Program-made: the position numbers and the translations under genes | The notes under the pieces: generated by a model | Told to the model about the DNA's origin: nothing | Databases searched by the model: none | What the model saw: the letters and a program-made list of their open reading frames with translations, nothing else | Shown here: in pieces, positions 6,715 through 13,272 of the stretch | How the letters are laid out: the number at the start of each line of letters is the position of its first letter | Numbering within the stretch: position 1 is the first letter of the stretch | Source of the DNA: Fimbriiglobus sp. | Lineage (GTDB): Bacteria > Planctomycetota > Planctomycetia > Gemmatales > Gemmataceae | Assembly (NCBI GenBank): GCA_025352585.1 | Contig: JANXTD010000010.1 | Location: 1-14,255 of the forward strand | Length of the DNA: 14,255 bases | Direction of reading: 5' to 3'

Positions 6715-7559
6715 GCCGTCGCGCCGACGAGGCGGTTCTGGTCGGCCCGTTCGGCCGGGGTCAGCGACTCGGTCTTGCGGACGGCGATCAGGTAGATCAG
6801 CACGCCGAAGCCGGCCTTGGCCGTGATGTCCGCGACGGCGTAGCCGACCTGAATCGCGACGTACGCCTGGCCGCTCCGCTCGCCGACGATGCCGGGGACG
6901 GCCCCCGGCAGCGAGTCGCCGTAGATGGCGTAGGCAATCGGGTAGAAGGCCCACGTCACCAGCAGCACGAGGCGGGCGGCCGAGATCAGCGGCCGGGCGG
7001 CGGCGGGCTGGGTGTCCAGCGACGCGGTCAGCTCCACCCACAGCACGTAGAGGATGTAGAAGAACGGCACGCTGCTCGCGACGCCCCAGATGACGCGGGT
7101 CATCCAGACGTCCGACACTTCGCCGGGGTAGCCGAGGCCGATCATCAGCGCGGCGGCGATCACCAGCTTGACCATCAGCGGCCGGGCGACCGAGGCCGAC
7201 AGCGCGAGCACCGCGACGAGTTCGACCATCAGCAGCGGCACGGTCAGGATCCAGTCGGCGTAGCGGTAGAAGTCGTTGAAGGACTTGCCGCTGCCAATGT
7301 ACATGCCGGCCCCGGAGGTGCCCTTCTCGAAGGCGTAGGCGTCGTGCCAACTGCCGCGGATCATGAAGTAGTGGTACGCCGCGATGCTCACGACGATGCC
7401 GGACACCACGAGCGCCGGCCGGTACTTCGGCGCGACCTGGGTGCGCGACATGAAGAAGAACAGGGCCGCGGCGGCCATCGTGGCCACAGTCATCGAGAAA
7501 AAGTTGTCCACCAAGTTGTACTGGAACAGGTCCAGCGTCGGGACGGCACCAAGCAGCAT
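6711..7559 (-). CDS. Xanthorhodopsin-type light-driven proton pump
   Basis: A 282-residue seven-helix microbial rhodopsin, expected in the cytoplasmic membrane with covalent retinal. Helix C carries the outward H+ pump triad: Asp102 (Schiff-base proton acceptor), Thr106 and Glu113 (donor), in RYADWILTVPLLMVE. Lys248 in DITAKAGFG is the retinal lysine, with Asp244 as second counterion. His63 (AAYHYF) matches the histidine paired with the acceptor Asp in proteorhodopsin and xanthorhodopsin. Leu110 is at the spectral tuning position 105 of proteorhodopsin (Leu green, Gln blue). Gly159 in TRVIWG aligns with Gly156 of Salinibacter xanthorhodopsin, the residue opening a window for the antenna ketocarotenoid. 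The start is the ATG at 7559, with GGAGAG 5 nt upstream. It is the first gene of the operon and the destination of its retinal. Confidence 0.96.
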   Translation of the reverse strand: MLLGAVPTLDLFQYNLVDNFFSMTVATMAAAALFFFMSRTQVAPKYRPALVVSGIVVSIAAYHYFMIRGSWHDAYAFEKGTSGAGMYIGSGKSFNDFYRYADWILTVPLLMVELVAVLALSASVARPLMVKLVIAAALMIGLGYPGEVSDVWMTRVIWGVASSVPFFYILYVLWVELTASLDTQPAAARPLISAARLVLLVTWAFYPIAYAIYGDSLPGAVPGIVGERSGQAYVAIQVGYAVADITAKAGFGVLIYLIAVRKTESLTPAERADQNRLVGATA

Positions 7560-7564
7560 GACTA

Positions 7565-7570
7565 CTCTCC
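7565..7570 (-). promoter_or_regulatory. Shine-Dalgarno of the rhodopsin gene (GGAGAG)
   Basis: On the minus strand GGAGAG lies 5 nt before the ATG at 7559. It selects this ATG over the far-upstream codons of the same frame, which run through the spacer repeats and encode nothing rhodopsin-like. Confidence 0.6.
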
Positions 7571-7729
7571 GGAGGGGGGTCTGAGAGGCGAGGATTCGCC
7601 AGATCCCGCGGCCGGTGGCCACGCAGCCGCTCGCGCGCCGAGGGGCACTTGGAGAGGCTGGCTGGCGGGCAGGTCGCGGGTCAAAGCTACTCATAACCGG
7701 CGCGACGCGGGCACTTCTACTACCCCGCG

Positions 7730-7748
7730 CCGATTTTTGGGTAATCGG
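7730..7748. promoter_or_regulatory. Small dyad, CCGATT-N7-AATCGG
   Basis: A perfect 6-bp inverted repeat with a 7-nt T/G-rich centre, about 170-190 bp upstream of the rhodopsin start. It could be an operator half-site pair or a small hairpin. A 6-bp dyad can arise by chance and no known regulator motif was recognised. Confidence 0.2.
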
Positions 7749-7786
7749 GGGAAATTCGTCCGCCGGCCGGTTCCGGATAGGGAGCC

Positions 7787-7804
7787 ACGTTCTGGAGGGA
7801 ACGT
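7787..7804. promoter_or_regulatory. Dyad ACGTTC-N6-GAACGT, candidate operator
   Basis: A perfect 6-bp inverted repeat with a 6-nt spacer, about 230-245 bp upstream of the rhodopsin start. Its spacing (one helical turn between half-site centres) suits a dimeric repressor or activator. No regulator gene is in the window, so the assignment is speculative. Confidence 0.25.
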
Positions 7805-7875
7805 CGCGTTCGTTTTGGCCCCGCCGCAAGCGAGTGTTGTCGGAGCAGGCTTCGAGCGGGTGTCGCGTTCCCGCG

Positions 7876-7966
7876 AGGTTGCGTAGGCCGGGTACCACAA
7901 GGGGCACCCCTACACCGCAGATGGAATGTCGGGGTGCCCCTTGTGGGTACCCGGCCTACGCAACCT
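7876..7966. repeat. Large near-perfect inverted repeat (35/36-bp arms, 20-nt loop)
   Basis: Left arm 7876-7910 and right arm 7931-7966 are reverse complements apart from one extra base (GGTACC in the left arm, GGTACCC in the right). The arms hold GCGTAGGCCGGGTACC and AAGGGGCACCCC, and the loop is 7911-7930. Transcribed from either strand it would form a very stable hairpin. The short ORFs across it (for example one starting MWYPAYAT) have the look of translated repeats. I infer a dispersed REP/MITE-like element; no target-site duplication or transposase is visible. It may also insulate the phototrophy operon from hscA-iscX transcription. Confidence 0.85.
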
Positions 7967-7999
7967 TCGATGCGGAGCCACAACCGCTACGCGGTCGTG

Positions 8000-8023
8000 A
8001 AACCCGCTGTAACCAGCGGCTTT
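8000..8023. terminator. Bidirectional terminator-like hairpin after iscX
   Basis: The stem CCGCTG (8004-8009) pairs with CAGCGG (8014-8019) around a TAAC loop, with AAA on the left and TTT on the right that can extend the pairing across a single C:C mismatch. Reading the minus strand, the stem lies just past the iscX stop and is followed by GTTT. The U-tract is short, so intrinsic termination may be weak. The position suits the end of the hscA-iscX unit. Confidence 0.45.
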
Positions 8024-8240
8024 AGTCGGCGTCCTGGGCGTCCTTCCACTCCTCGTACCACGCCATCTGGATGCCCTCCAGCAGCTTCTCGTTCGACTCC
8101 GCCGGTGGGCCGGTGAAGCCGTCGAGTTCGGTCACCCACTTGTGCAGGTCGGTGAAGCGCACCGTCAGCGGGTTGAGGCTGCCGTGCTTCTCGAACATCA
8201 ATTCGCCGAGGTCGCGCGCGTCGCGCCAGCCGAGTGCCAT
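8022..8240 (-). CDS. iscX: Fe-S assembly protein IscX
   Basis: A 72-residue acidic protein of the IscX/YfhJ family, a small helical partner of cysteine desulfurase IscS that binds iron and tunes Fe-S cluster assembly. The family pattern is clear: GWRDARDLGE at the N-terminus, NPLTVRFTDLHKWV in the middle (as in dPxxVRFTDxHxW) and SNEKLLEGIQMAWYEEW at the C-terminus. Length equals E. coli IscX (66 residues) within a few residues. It starts 11 nt after the hscA stop, with a G-rich AGGGGGCGAG ribosome binding site overlapping that stop codon (TAG), so the two genes are cotranscribed. A terminator-like hairpin follows. Confidence 0.9.
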   Translation of the reverse strand: MALGWRDARDLGELMFEKHGSLNPLTVRFTDLHKWVTELDGFTGPPAESNEKLLEGIQMAWYEEWKDAQDAD

Positions 8241-8251
8241 CGTCTCGCCCC

Positions 8252-10072
8252 CTACAGGTTGTCCGCGTCGAGGCGGTCGGTCGATTGGCCGCCGAAAAGC
8301 TGCTTCGCCGCGGCGTTCATCAGCGCCTCCGCCAGCGGGGTCGTCGCCGCGTTAAAAGCGTCCGACGCCGCCTGCAACGCCGGCACGTCACTCCCACTCA
8401 TCGCCGCCCGCAACCCGGCCGCGGCCCCGTCGATCGCCGACAACTGCTCGGGAGTCAGCGTTTCCCCGGCGGCGGCGAGGCCCTTGGTCGTGTGCCGCAG
8501 GTCGGCGTCGGCCGTGTTGGTCAGCTCGATGAACTGCCGCGCCCGGAAGTCGGCGTGGGCGTGCTCGACGCTTTCCAGCACGAGCGTCTCGACCTCGTCT
8601 TGCGACAGGCCGTGCGACGCCTTGACCTCGACCGACGCCGCCTGGCCGCTGCGCTGCTCGACGGCCGAGACGGTCAAGATGCCGTCGGCGTTCACGAGAA
8701 ATGTCACGTCGAGTTGCGGCATTTGCGCGGCCATCGGCGGGATGCCGCCGAGGGTGAACTCGCCGAGCCGACGGCAGTCGCGGGCCAGTTCCCGCTCGCC
8801 CTGGAAGATCGTCAGCTTCACCGCCGTCTGGCCCTCGACGAAGGTCGTGTACCGCGTCGTCGCCCGGCACGGCACCGTCGTGTTGCGGTAGATGAGCTTA
8901 TCGACGACGCCGCCGAGGGTTTCGATGCCCAGCGACAGCGGCACGACATCGAGCAGCAGCAACGTCCGCTTGCCGCTTGTCAAGATGTCGGCCTGGACGG
9001 CGGCCCCCATCGCGACGACTTCGTCGGGGTTGAGGTGCGTTTGCGGCTCCTTGCCGAACAGTTCCGCGACCAGGCGGCGCACCAGCGGCACCCGGCTCGA
9101 CCCGCCGACGAGCACCGTGTCGAGCACCGACTTCGGCTCGATCCCCGCGTCGCGGCAGGCGGCCCGGCACTTGTTGATACTGCGCACGACCAGCGGCAGG
9201 ATTAGCGACTCGAACTCCGCCCGCGTCACCGTCAACGGCTCACGCCCAGGCACGGCCATCGTCGCCGCGTCGGCGGTGCTCAGCGCGATCTTGCAGCGCT
9301 CGGCCGCGTCGCGCAGGGTTTGCAACAGCAGCGGGTCGCGCGCGGTCAGGTCGAGTCCGGACTTCGCGGCGTAGTGCTGCATGAGCCGTTGGTCGAAGTC
9401 GTCGCCGCCGAGGCGGGTGTCGCCGTTGGTACTCAGCACCTTGAACACGCCGTCTTGCAGCGTCAAAATTGAGCAGTCGAACGTGCCGCCGCCGAGGTCG
9501 TAAACCGCGACCGTCCCCGCATTCAGGCGGTCGAGGCCGTAGGCGAGGGCCGCGGCCGTCGGCTCGTTGACGATGCGCAGCACGTCCAGCCCGGCGATGC
9601 GCCCGGCGTCGCGGGTCGCCTGACGCTGGGCGTCGTCGAAGTACGCCGGGACCGTAATGACCGCCTTCGTCGGGTCGCCGGCCCGCCGCCGGACCTCGCG
9701 CAAGATCATCGCCGACAGTTCCTCCGGCGTGTGCTCGCGGCCGCTGAGCACAACGCGCAGCACCTTGCGGCCGTCGGCCTGCTCGCGCTCGACGATTTGG
9801 TGCGGGATCAGCGTCAGGTCGGCCCCGAGGTCGGCGAGCGTCCGGCCCATGAGCCGCTTGACACTGAAGATGGTGTGCTCCGGGTCCGACATCGCCCGCG
9901 CCCGCGCCGCGCTCCCCACGAGCACGGTGCCGTCGTCGTGGAAGCTGAGGCAACTCGGCACCAGCGCCACGCCGTCGGCGTCGCGCACGACCTCCGGCCG
10001 GCCGTTGACCATGCGCGCGGCGAGGCTAAACGTGGTGCCGAGGTCAATACCGACGACCGAAGGGTTGGACAT
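8252..10072 (-). CDS. hscA: Hsp70-type chaperone HscA
   Basis: A 606-residue Hsp70. The ATPase domain shows phosphate-1 GIDLGTTFS at 8-16, Lys72 in SVKRLMGR (equivalent to the catalytic DnaK lysine), [13 protein letters not shown] at 169-181, phosphate-2 DLGGGTFD at 192-199 and adenosine motif [10 protein letters not shown] near 325. A short linker ([18 protein letters not shown]) leads to the substrate-binding domain. The length matches HscA (about 616) better than DnaK (about 640), it lacks DnaK's Gly/acidic tail, and iscX follows directly. Hence the call as the specialised chaperone that releases Fe-S clusters from the IscU scaffold. The HscB co-chaperone, IscU, IscS and ferredoxin genes are not adjacent. 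The ATG at 10072 has only a distant GAGG. A divergent DnaK paralogue is the alternative. Confidence 0.85.
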   Translation of the reverse strand: MSNPSVVGIDLGTTFSLAARMVNGRPEVVRDADGVALVPSCLSFHDDGTVLVGSAARARAMSDPEHTIFSVKRLMGRTLADLGADLTLIPHQIVEREQADGRKVLRVVLSGREHTPEELSAMILREVRRRAGDPTKAVITVPAYFDDAQRQATRDAGRIAGLDVLRIVNEPTAAALAYGLDRLNAGTVAVYDLGGGTFDCSILTLQDGVFKVLSTNGDTRLGGDDFDQRLMQHYAAKSGLDLTARDPLLLQTLRDAAERCKIALSTADAATMAVPGREPLTVTRAEFESLILPLVVRSINKCRAACRDAGIEPKSVLDTVLVGGSSRVPLVRRLVAELFGKEPQTHLNPDEVVAMGAAVQADILTSGKRTLLLLDVVPLSLGIETLGGVVDKLIYRNTTVPCRATTRYTTFVEGQTAVKLTIFQGERELARDCRRLGEFTLGGIPPMAAQMPQLDVTFLVNADGILTVSAVEQRSGQAASVEVKASHGLSQDEVETLVLESVEHAHADFRARQFIELTNTADADLRHTTKGLAAAGETLTPEQLSAIDGAAAGLRAAMSGSDVPALQAASDAFNAATTPLAEALMNAAAKQLFGGQSTDRLDADNL

Positions 10073-10102
10073 GATGCGTGAGGAACCTCAAGGCAGAAGC
10101 AG

Positions 10103-10234
10103 TTTTGCCGCAGAGACGCAGAGAAAACCAAATTCAAGTTTAAGAAGTCGTCACCAACTGGTGACGACTCCCACTCTGTGAAGCAACACTCGGATTTTTG
10201 CCTTTCTCCGCGCCTCTGCGTCACTGCGGCAAAA
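10103..10234. repeat. Compound inverted-repeat element (MITE/REP-like)
   Basis: Arms at 10103-10127 and 10203-10234 are inverted copies: both read TTTTGCCGCAG-N-GACGCAGAG outward-in. The right arm carries an extra GCGCGG block before its GAGAAA end. Between them lies a separate perfect hairpin (10146-10169) and AT-richer DNA than the flanking genes. I have the impression that GCCGCAGAGACGCAGAG-type sequences recur in many environmental genomes, but I could not check. It fills nearly the whole gap between hscA and the unknown gene at 10249-10626. Confidence 0.75.
10146..10169 (-). terminator. Perfect 10-bp hairpin, likely terminator
   Basis: AGTCGTCACC (10146-10155) and GGTGACGACT (10160-10169) pair perfectly around an AACT loop. 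On the minus strand the stem lies about 80 nt past the stop of the unknown gene (10249-10626) and is followed by TCTTAAACTTG, only moderately U-rich. It is nested in the compound repeat, so it may be part of that element rather than a dedicated terminator. Confidence 0.4.
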
Positions 10235-10248
10235 TGGATTGTTTTGTA

Positions 10249-10626
10249 CTACGACTTACCCATCCGCACGATCGGCTCGTCGCCGGTCGGCGGGGGCAGG
10301 TCGGGCTTCATCAGGAAGCTGCCGGTGTCGCGGAAGCCCGTGCCGCCGCTGCGGAAGTCGATCGTCCAGGTGCCCAAAATGCAGCCCTCGCCGTCGGGCT
10401 GGCCGACGTACTTCACACTGTGCTTGCCGAGGTACTGCTTCACGAGCGTCACGTGGCCGGTGACCGGGAAGACGCTGCCGGCGAACGTGAAGGGCCCGAC
10501 CATGTCGAGGCCCTGGCCGCGGGCCTCGCCGTTGGGGCGGAAGTGCAGCTCGAACGCGCTCATCTCCTGGCGGCCGAACAGCCGCTGTTCCCAGAAGCCG
10601 CGCCAGGTGCCGGAGGGGTACATCAT
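10249..10626 (-). CDS. Conserved-looking protein of unknown function, 125 residues
   Basis: Not recognised as a named family. The protein starts MMYPSGTWRGFW and is rich in alternating beta-type segments with many glycines: FELHFRPNGEARGQGLD, GPFTFAGSVFPVTGHVTL, VKQYLGKHSVKYVGQPDGEG, GTWTIDFRSGGTGFRDTGSF. This pattern suggests a small antiparallel beta-barrel (lipocalin- or avidin-like), cytoplasmic because no signal peptide or membrane segment is present. The ATG at 10626 is preferred: GAGG lies 8 nt upstream, and a second ATG follows immediately. Upstream codons of the same frame are antisense to the EamA transporter and not credible. It is divergent from that transporter across 81 bp, where TATACT (complement of 10658-10663) could be a -10 box. 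Confidence 0.8.
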   Translation of the reverse strand: MMYPSGTWRGFWEQRLFGRQEMSAFELHFRPNGEARGQGLDMVGPFTFAGSVFPVTGHVTLVKQYLGKHSVKYVGQPDGEGCILGTWTIDFRSGGTGFRDTGSFLMKPDLPPPTGDEPIVRMGKS

Positions 10627-10707
10627 CGCGCGGACCTCACGTCGGGGCGGGTGCGACAGTATACGGCCGGCGCTGGCTCGCGGGGGCCGTTTTCGTATCT
10701 CAAAACC

Positions 10708-11673
10708 ATGACTGATTCGACCGTCTTGCCGACCCCGACCCCCGCCGCGGAGCCGCCGACGCCCCGGACGCGCGGCGGCATGCAACCCTACGTCTGGAGC
10801 CTGTGCGGCTGCCTTTGGTTCGCCGTCATGGGCCTGATCACCCACGACCTCGGCCGGCCGATCGACGACGCCGGCACGCCGTCGTGCCCCTGGACGGTCG
10901 TCTGCTTCGTCCGCAGTGTCGTCGCCACGGCCTTCGCCGCGTCCCTCGCCCTCGGCACCGGGGCCAAGCTCGTCGCCTTCTCGTCGCGCAGCCTGTGGGT
11001 CCGCAGCCTCGCCGGCAGCACGAGCATGGTGGCGACCTTCTACGCCCTGTCGCACCTGCACGTCACCGACGTGTTGACGCTGACGAACACCTCGCCGATC
11101 TGGGTGGCGCTCCTGGCGTGGCCGCTGGGCCAGGACCGGCCGACCTGGGGCGTCGCGCTCGCGATTGCGTTCTCGGTGTGCGGTGTCGCGGTGGCGGTGC
11201 AACCGCACGGCGACGGCTTCCGCGCCTGGCCGGCGCTGTGCGCCCTGTTCGCCGCGTTCTTCACCGCCGTGGCGATGCTCGGCCTCAACCGCCTCCGCGG
11301 CATCGCCCCGTTCGCCATCGTGACGCACTTCTCGGCGGTGTCGGCGGTCTTCGGCGGCGTGGCGTGGTTCCTCTCCGACGGCCTGGGCCTCGACCTCGAC
11401 GCGGCCGGCGACCCCCGCTGGTACCGGCACCTCGACGTGTGGCTCGAAATCCTTGCCGTCGGCCTGACCGCGACGATCGGCCAGGTCTTCCTGACGCTCG
11501 CCTTCAGCCGCGGCCGGGCGACGCGGGTGGCGGTCGTGGGGCTGTCGCAGGTCGTCATGGTGATGGCGTTCGAGGCGGCGTTCGGCTGGAAGGCCGTCAC
11601 GCCGGTGATGCTGGTCGGCACCGGCATGGTCCTCGGCCCGACGGCGTGGCTGATGGCGCGGGAGCGTCGCTGA
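10708..11673 (+). CDS. EamA-family (drug/metabolite superfamily) transporter
   Basis: A 321-residue integral membrane protein with about ten predicted helices arranged as two EamA repeats, the architecture of the drug/metabolite transporter superfamily. Repeat 1 carries VRSLAGSTSMVATFYALSHL and VTDVLTLTNTSPIWVALLAW, typical of EamA helices 3-4. Repeat 2 carries ATIGQVFLTLAFSRGRATRV and VVGLSQVVMVMAFEAAFGW. The substrate cannot be told from sequence. The chosen start is the ATG at 10708, giving a 24-residue Pro/Thr-rich cytoplasmic leader; no Shine-Dalgarno is visible. The in-frame ATG at 10780 (MQPYVW) is an alternative that removes the leader without touching the first helix. Confidence 0.88.
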   Translation: MTDSTVLPTPTPAAEPPTPRTRGGMQPYVWSLCGCLWFAVMGLITHDLGRPIDDAGTPSCPWTVVCFVRSVVATAFAASLALGTGAKLVAFSSRSLWVRSLAGSTSMVATFYALSHLHVTDVLTLTNTSPIWVALLAWPLGQDRPTWGVALAIAFSVCGVAVAVQPHGDGFRAWPALCALFAAFFTAVAMLGLNRLRGIAPFAIVTHFSAVSAVFGGVAWFLSDGLGLDLDAAGDPRWYRHLDVWLEILAVGLTATIGQVFLTLAFSRGRATRVAVVGLSQVVMVMAFEAAFGWKAVTPVMLVGTGMVLGPTAWLMARERR

Positions 11674-11741
11674 ATTGTCGTGGCATCACGTCGTCGGGTC
11701 GATTACCGTAGCTTGGTCCTCTCCCATCAGGTGTCACAAGT

Positions 11742-13226
11742 ATGCGGCGTTCCACTCTCCTTGGCGTCTTGCTCGCGTTCGGGGTCGGCTTCTCCTCTGG
11801 CTGTAGTAAGAAGCCAGCCGAACCCTCCAGCACTCCGATAGGCGATACTTACGCGGTACCGGCCGTCCTGACGCCCGACACCGTTGCGGCGGACACGAAG
11901 AACCTCAAAACGATTAGCACTGCCCTCTTCGACCATCACGACAACAACTTTAAGTTCCCAGCCGCTGCGATCGTCGAGCCGAAGACGGGCCGGCGGCTGC
12001 TGAGCTGGCGCGTGGCAATTCTTCCGTTTCTCGGCAACAAAGAGTTGCACGCGCGGTTCAAGTTCGACGAGCCGTGGGACAGCGAGAACAACAAGAAGTT
12101 GGTCGCCGAGATGCCGGCGGTCTACGCCACACCTGGGGCCGCGGGCGCGGGGGGCCTAACCCACTACCGGGTCTTCGTGGGCAAGGCCCCATACTGGGAC
12201 TGGTCGAAGGGAATAAGCCTCCCGCAGATCATGGAAGGCAGCAGCAACACCGGTGCGGTGTTCGTCACCACCCAGGGCGTACCGTGGACCCAGCCCGACG
12301 AGCCGAGCGCGGACGCCAAAACCCTCCCCGTCGAGGCCCTGCGGTTCACCGACGGCAAGTCCCCCGTGCTCTACTACGACGGCGCTGTCCACCTGCTGGA
12401 CCGCAACGCGCTGGTGACGGCGTTCACGGCCGGGTGGGCCGAGGCCTCCAGGGGCAAGGTGTATGTCAATACCTTCAAGCCGCCGACCGCCTACCTCACC
12501 GACCCGGACGCCATCGCCAAAGTGCCGGCCGCGCCGTCGGTCACGATCGACGGCGTCGTGATCGCCTGGCCGGACGCCACGCCCGCGCCGGGGGACCGGG
12601 TCCGCTACGTGCGACTTGCGAGTCTCAAGAAGGTCACCGGCGGCCCGGACGCGCTGTACCACTTCGACTGCGAACTGCCGGAAGGCTCGCGCGAGTTCGA
12701 GGGCGTCCGGCTCAACCACGTCGTCCGCGTCAAGGGCGGCGTCGCCCGGCGCAGCATCACGCCGAGCGGCCCCATCGCCGAGCGGGTCGTGTTGCGGGAC
12801 TGCAAGCTCGTGTCGGTGTCGAACGGCAGCTTCCCGCCCAGCCCGTCGGCCCTGGAGGCGGCCAAGGCGCTGCAAGGCCGCTGGCGCGTGGTCGCCCGCG
12901 AGGGTAGCAAACTGACGCCCGCGCAACTTGGCAGCTTCGAGATCCGCGTGACCGACTTCTGCATGACCTGGACGATAGCCATCAACAAGACCTCCAACGC
13001 CGTATCGACTTTTGGCCTCGACCTGGAGCCGGGCGGTGCGCGCGGGGCGGTCGATCTGCACCTGCCCGCCCTGCACATGGTCCCGGCGCTCTACGAGGTC
13101 AAGGGCGACACCCTGCGGCTCTGCCTGCAATTCCCGCTTAACGAGTTCCGGACTGACACCGAGCGCCCCGCGACCCTCGCGCCAGCCCCCGGCATCGATG
13201 TGATCGTCGCGGAGCGGGTCAAGTGA
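11742..13226 (+). CDS. Secreted lipoprotein with DUF1559-like and TIGR03067-type domains
   Basis: A 494-residue planctomycete-type protein of unknown function. Residues 1-21 form a lipoprotein signal: RR, hydrophobic core, and SSGC with Cys21 as the predicted lipidation site (Ser at -3 is less usual than Leu). Residues about 54-215 resemble the C-terminal part of DUF1559 proteins: NLKTISTALFDHHDNN, LLSWRVAILPFLG, FDEPWDSENNKKL, THYRVFVG, and YYDGAVH near its end. The N-terminal pilin-like methylation helix of full DUF1559 proteins is missing. Residues about 377-494 look like the TIGR03067 planctomycete domain: LQGRWRVVAREGSKL, then VDLHLP, YEVKGDTLRLCLQF and a closing VIVAERVK. The middle, about 240-350, is unassigned. 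AGGTG lies about 9 nt before the ATG. It is probably exported and membrane-anchored. Confidence 0.85.
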   Translation: MRRSTLLGVLLAFGVGFSSGCSKKPAEPSSTPIGDTYAVPAVLTPDTVAADTKNLKTISTALFDHHDNNFKFPAAAIVEPKTGRRLLSWRVAILPFLGNKELHARFKFDEPWDSENNKKLVAEMPAVYATPGAAGAGGLTHYRVFVGKAPYWDWSKGISLPQIMEGSSNTGAVFVTTQGVPWTQPDEPSADAKTLPVEALRFTDGKSPVLYYDGAVHLLDRNALVTAFTAGWAEASRGKVYVNTFKPPTAYLTDPDAIAKVPAAPSVTIDGVVIAWPDATPAPGDRVRYVRLASLKKVTGGPDALYHFDCELPEGSREFEGVRLNHVVRVKGGVARRSITPSGPIAERVVLRDCKLVSVSNGSFPPSPSALEAAKALQGRWRVVAREGSKLTPAQLGSFEIRVTDFCMTWTIAINKTSNAVSTFGLDLEPGGARGAVDLHLPALHMVPALYEVKGDTLRLCLQFPLNEFRTDTERPATLAPAPGIDVIVAERVK

Positions 13227-13260
13227 AAGTGAGTCGCTGGCGTCGGCCGCGGCGGGACGG

Positions 13261-13266
13261 TACACT
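13261..13266 (+). promoter_or_regulatory. TACACT -10-like box close to the DUF58 start
   Basis: TACACT ends 6 nt before the ATG at 13273 and no Shine-Dalgarno is present. That spacing is what is seen in leaderless transcripts, where transcription begins at the start codon. It is one hexamer in a short 46-bp gap, so chance is possible. Confidence 0.25.
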
Positions 13267-13272
13267 GTTGAA

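Larger units (their letters stand above)
7560..8021. other. Intergenic spacer upstream of the phototrophy operon
   Basis: About 460 bp between the rhodopsin start and the iscX stop, holding no credible gene. Short frames exist on both strands, but they run through the inverted repeat and have no recognisable content. It contains the rhodopsin ribosome binding site, two small dyads (7730-7748 and 7787-7804), a large inverted repeat (7876-7966) and a terminator-like hairpin (8004-8019). The operon promoter must lie here, or transcription reads through from hscA-iscX. I could not pick out a convincing -35/-10 pair. Confidence 0.8.

Noticed and set aside
7656..7684. TTGACC on the minus strand (complement of 7679-7684) as a -35 box for the operon
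   Set aside because: No AT-rich -10 hexamer lies 15-19 nt downstream; the region there is GC-rich.
7691..7900. Short minus-strand frame (begins MWYPAYAT) in the spacer
   Set aside because: It starts within the large inverted repeat, has no ribosome binding site and looks like a translated repeat.
7876..7966. CRISPR repeat or tRNA-like structure in the spacer
   Set aside because: There is one inverted pair only, with no regularly spaced direct repeats and no cloverleaf.
10249..11430. Extension of the unknown 125-residue gene to about 393 residues
   Set aside because: The added part is antisense to the EamA transporter and is low-complexity Arg/Gly/Ala; the ATG at 10626 has a GAGG in place.
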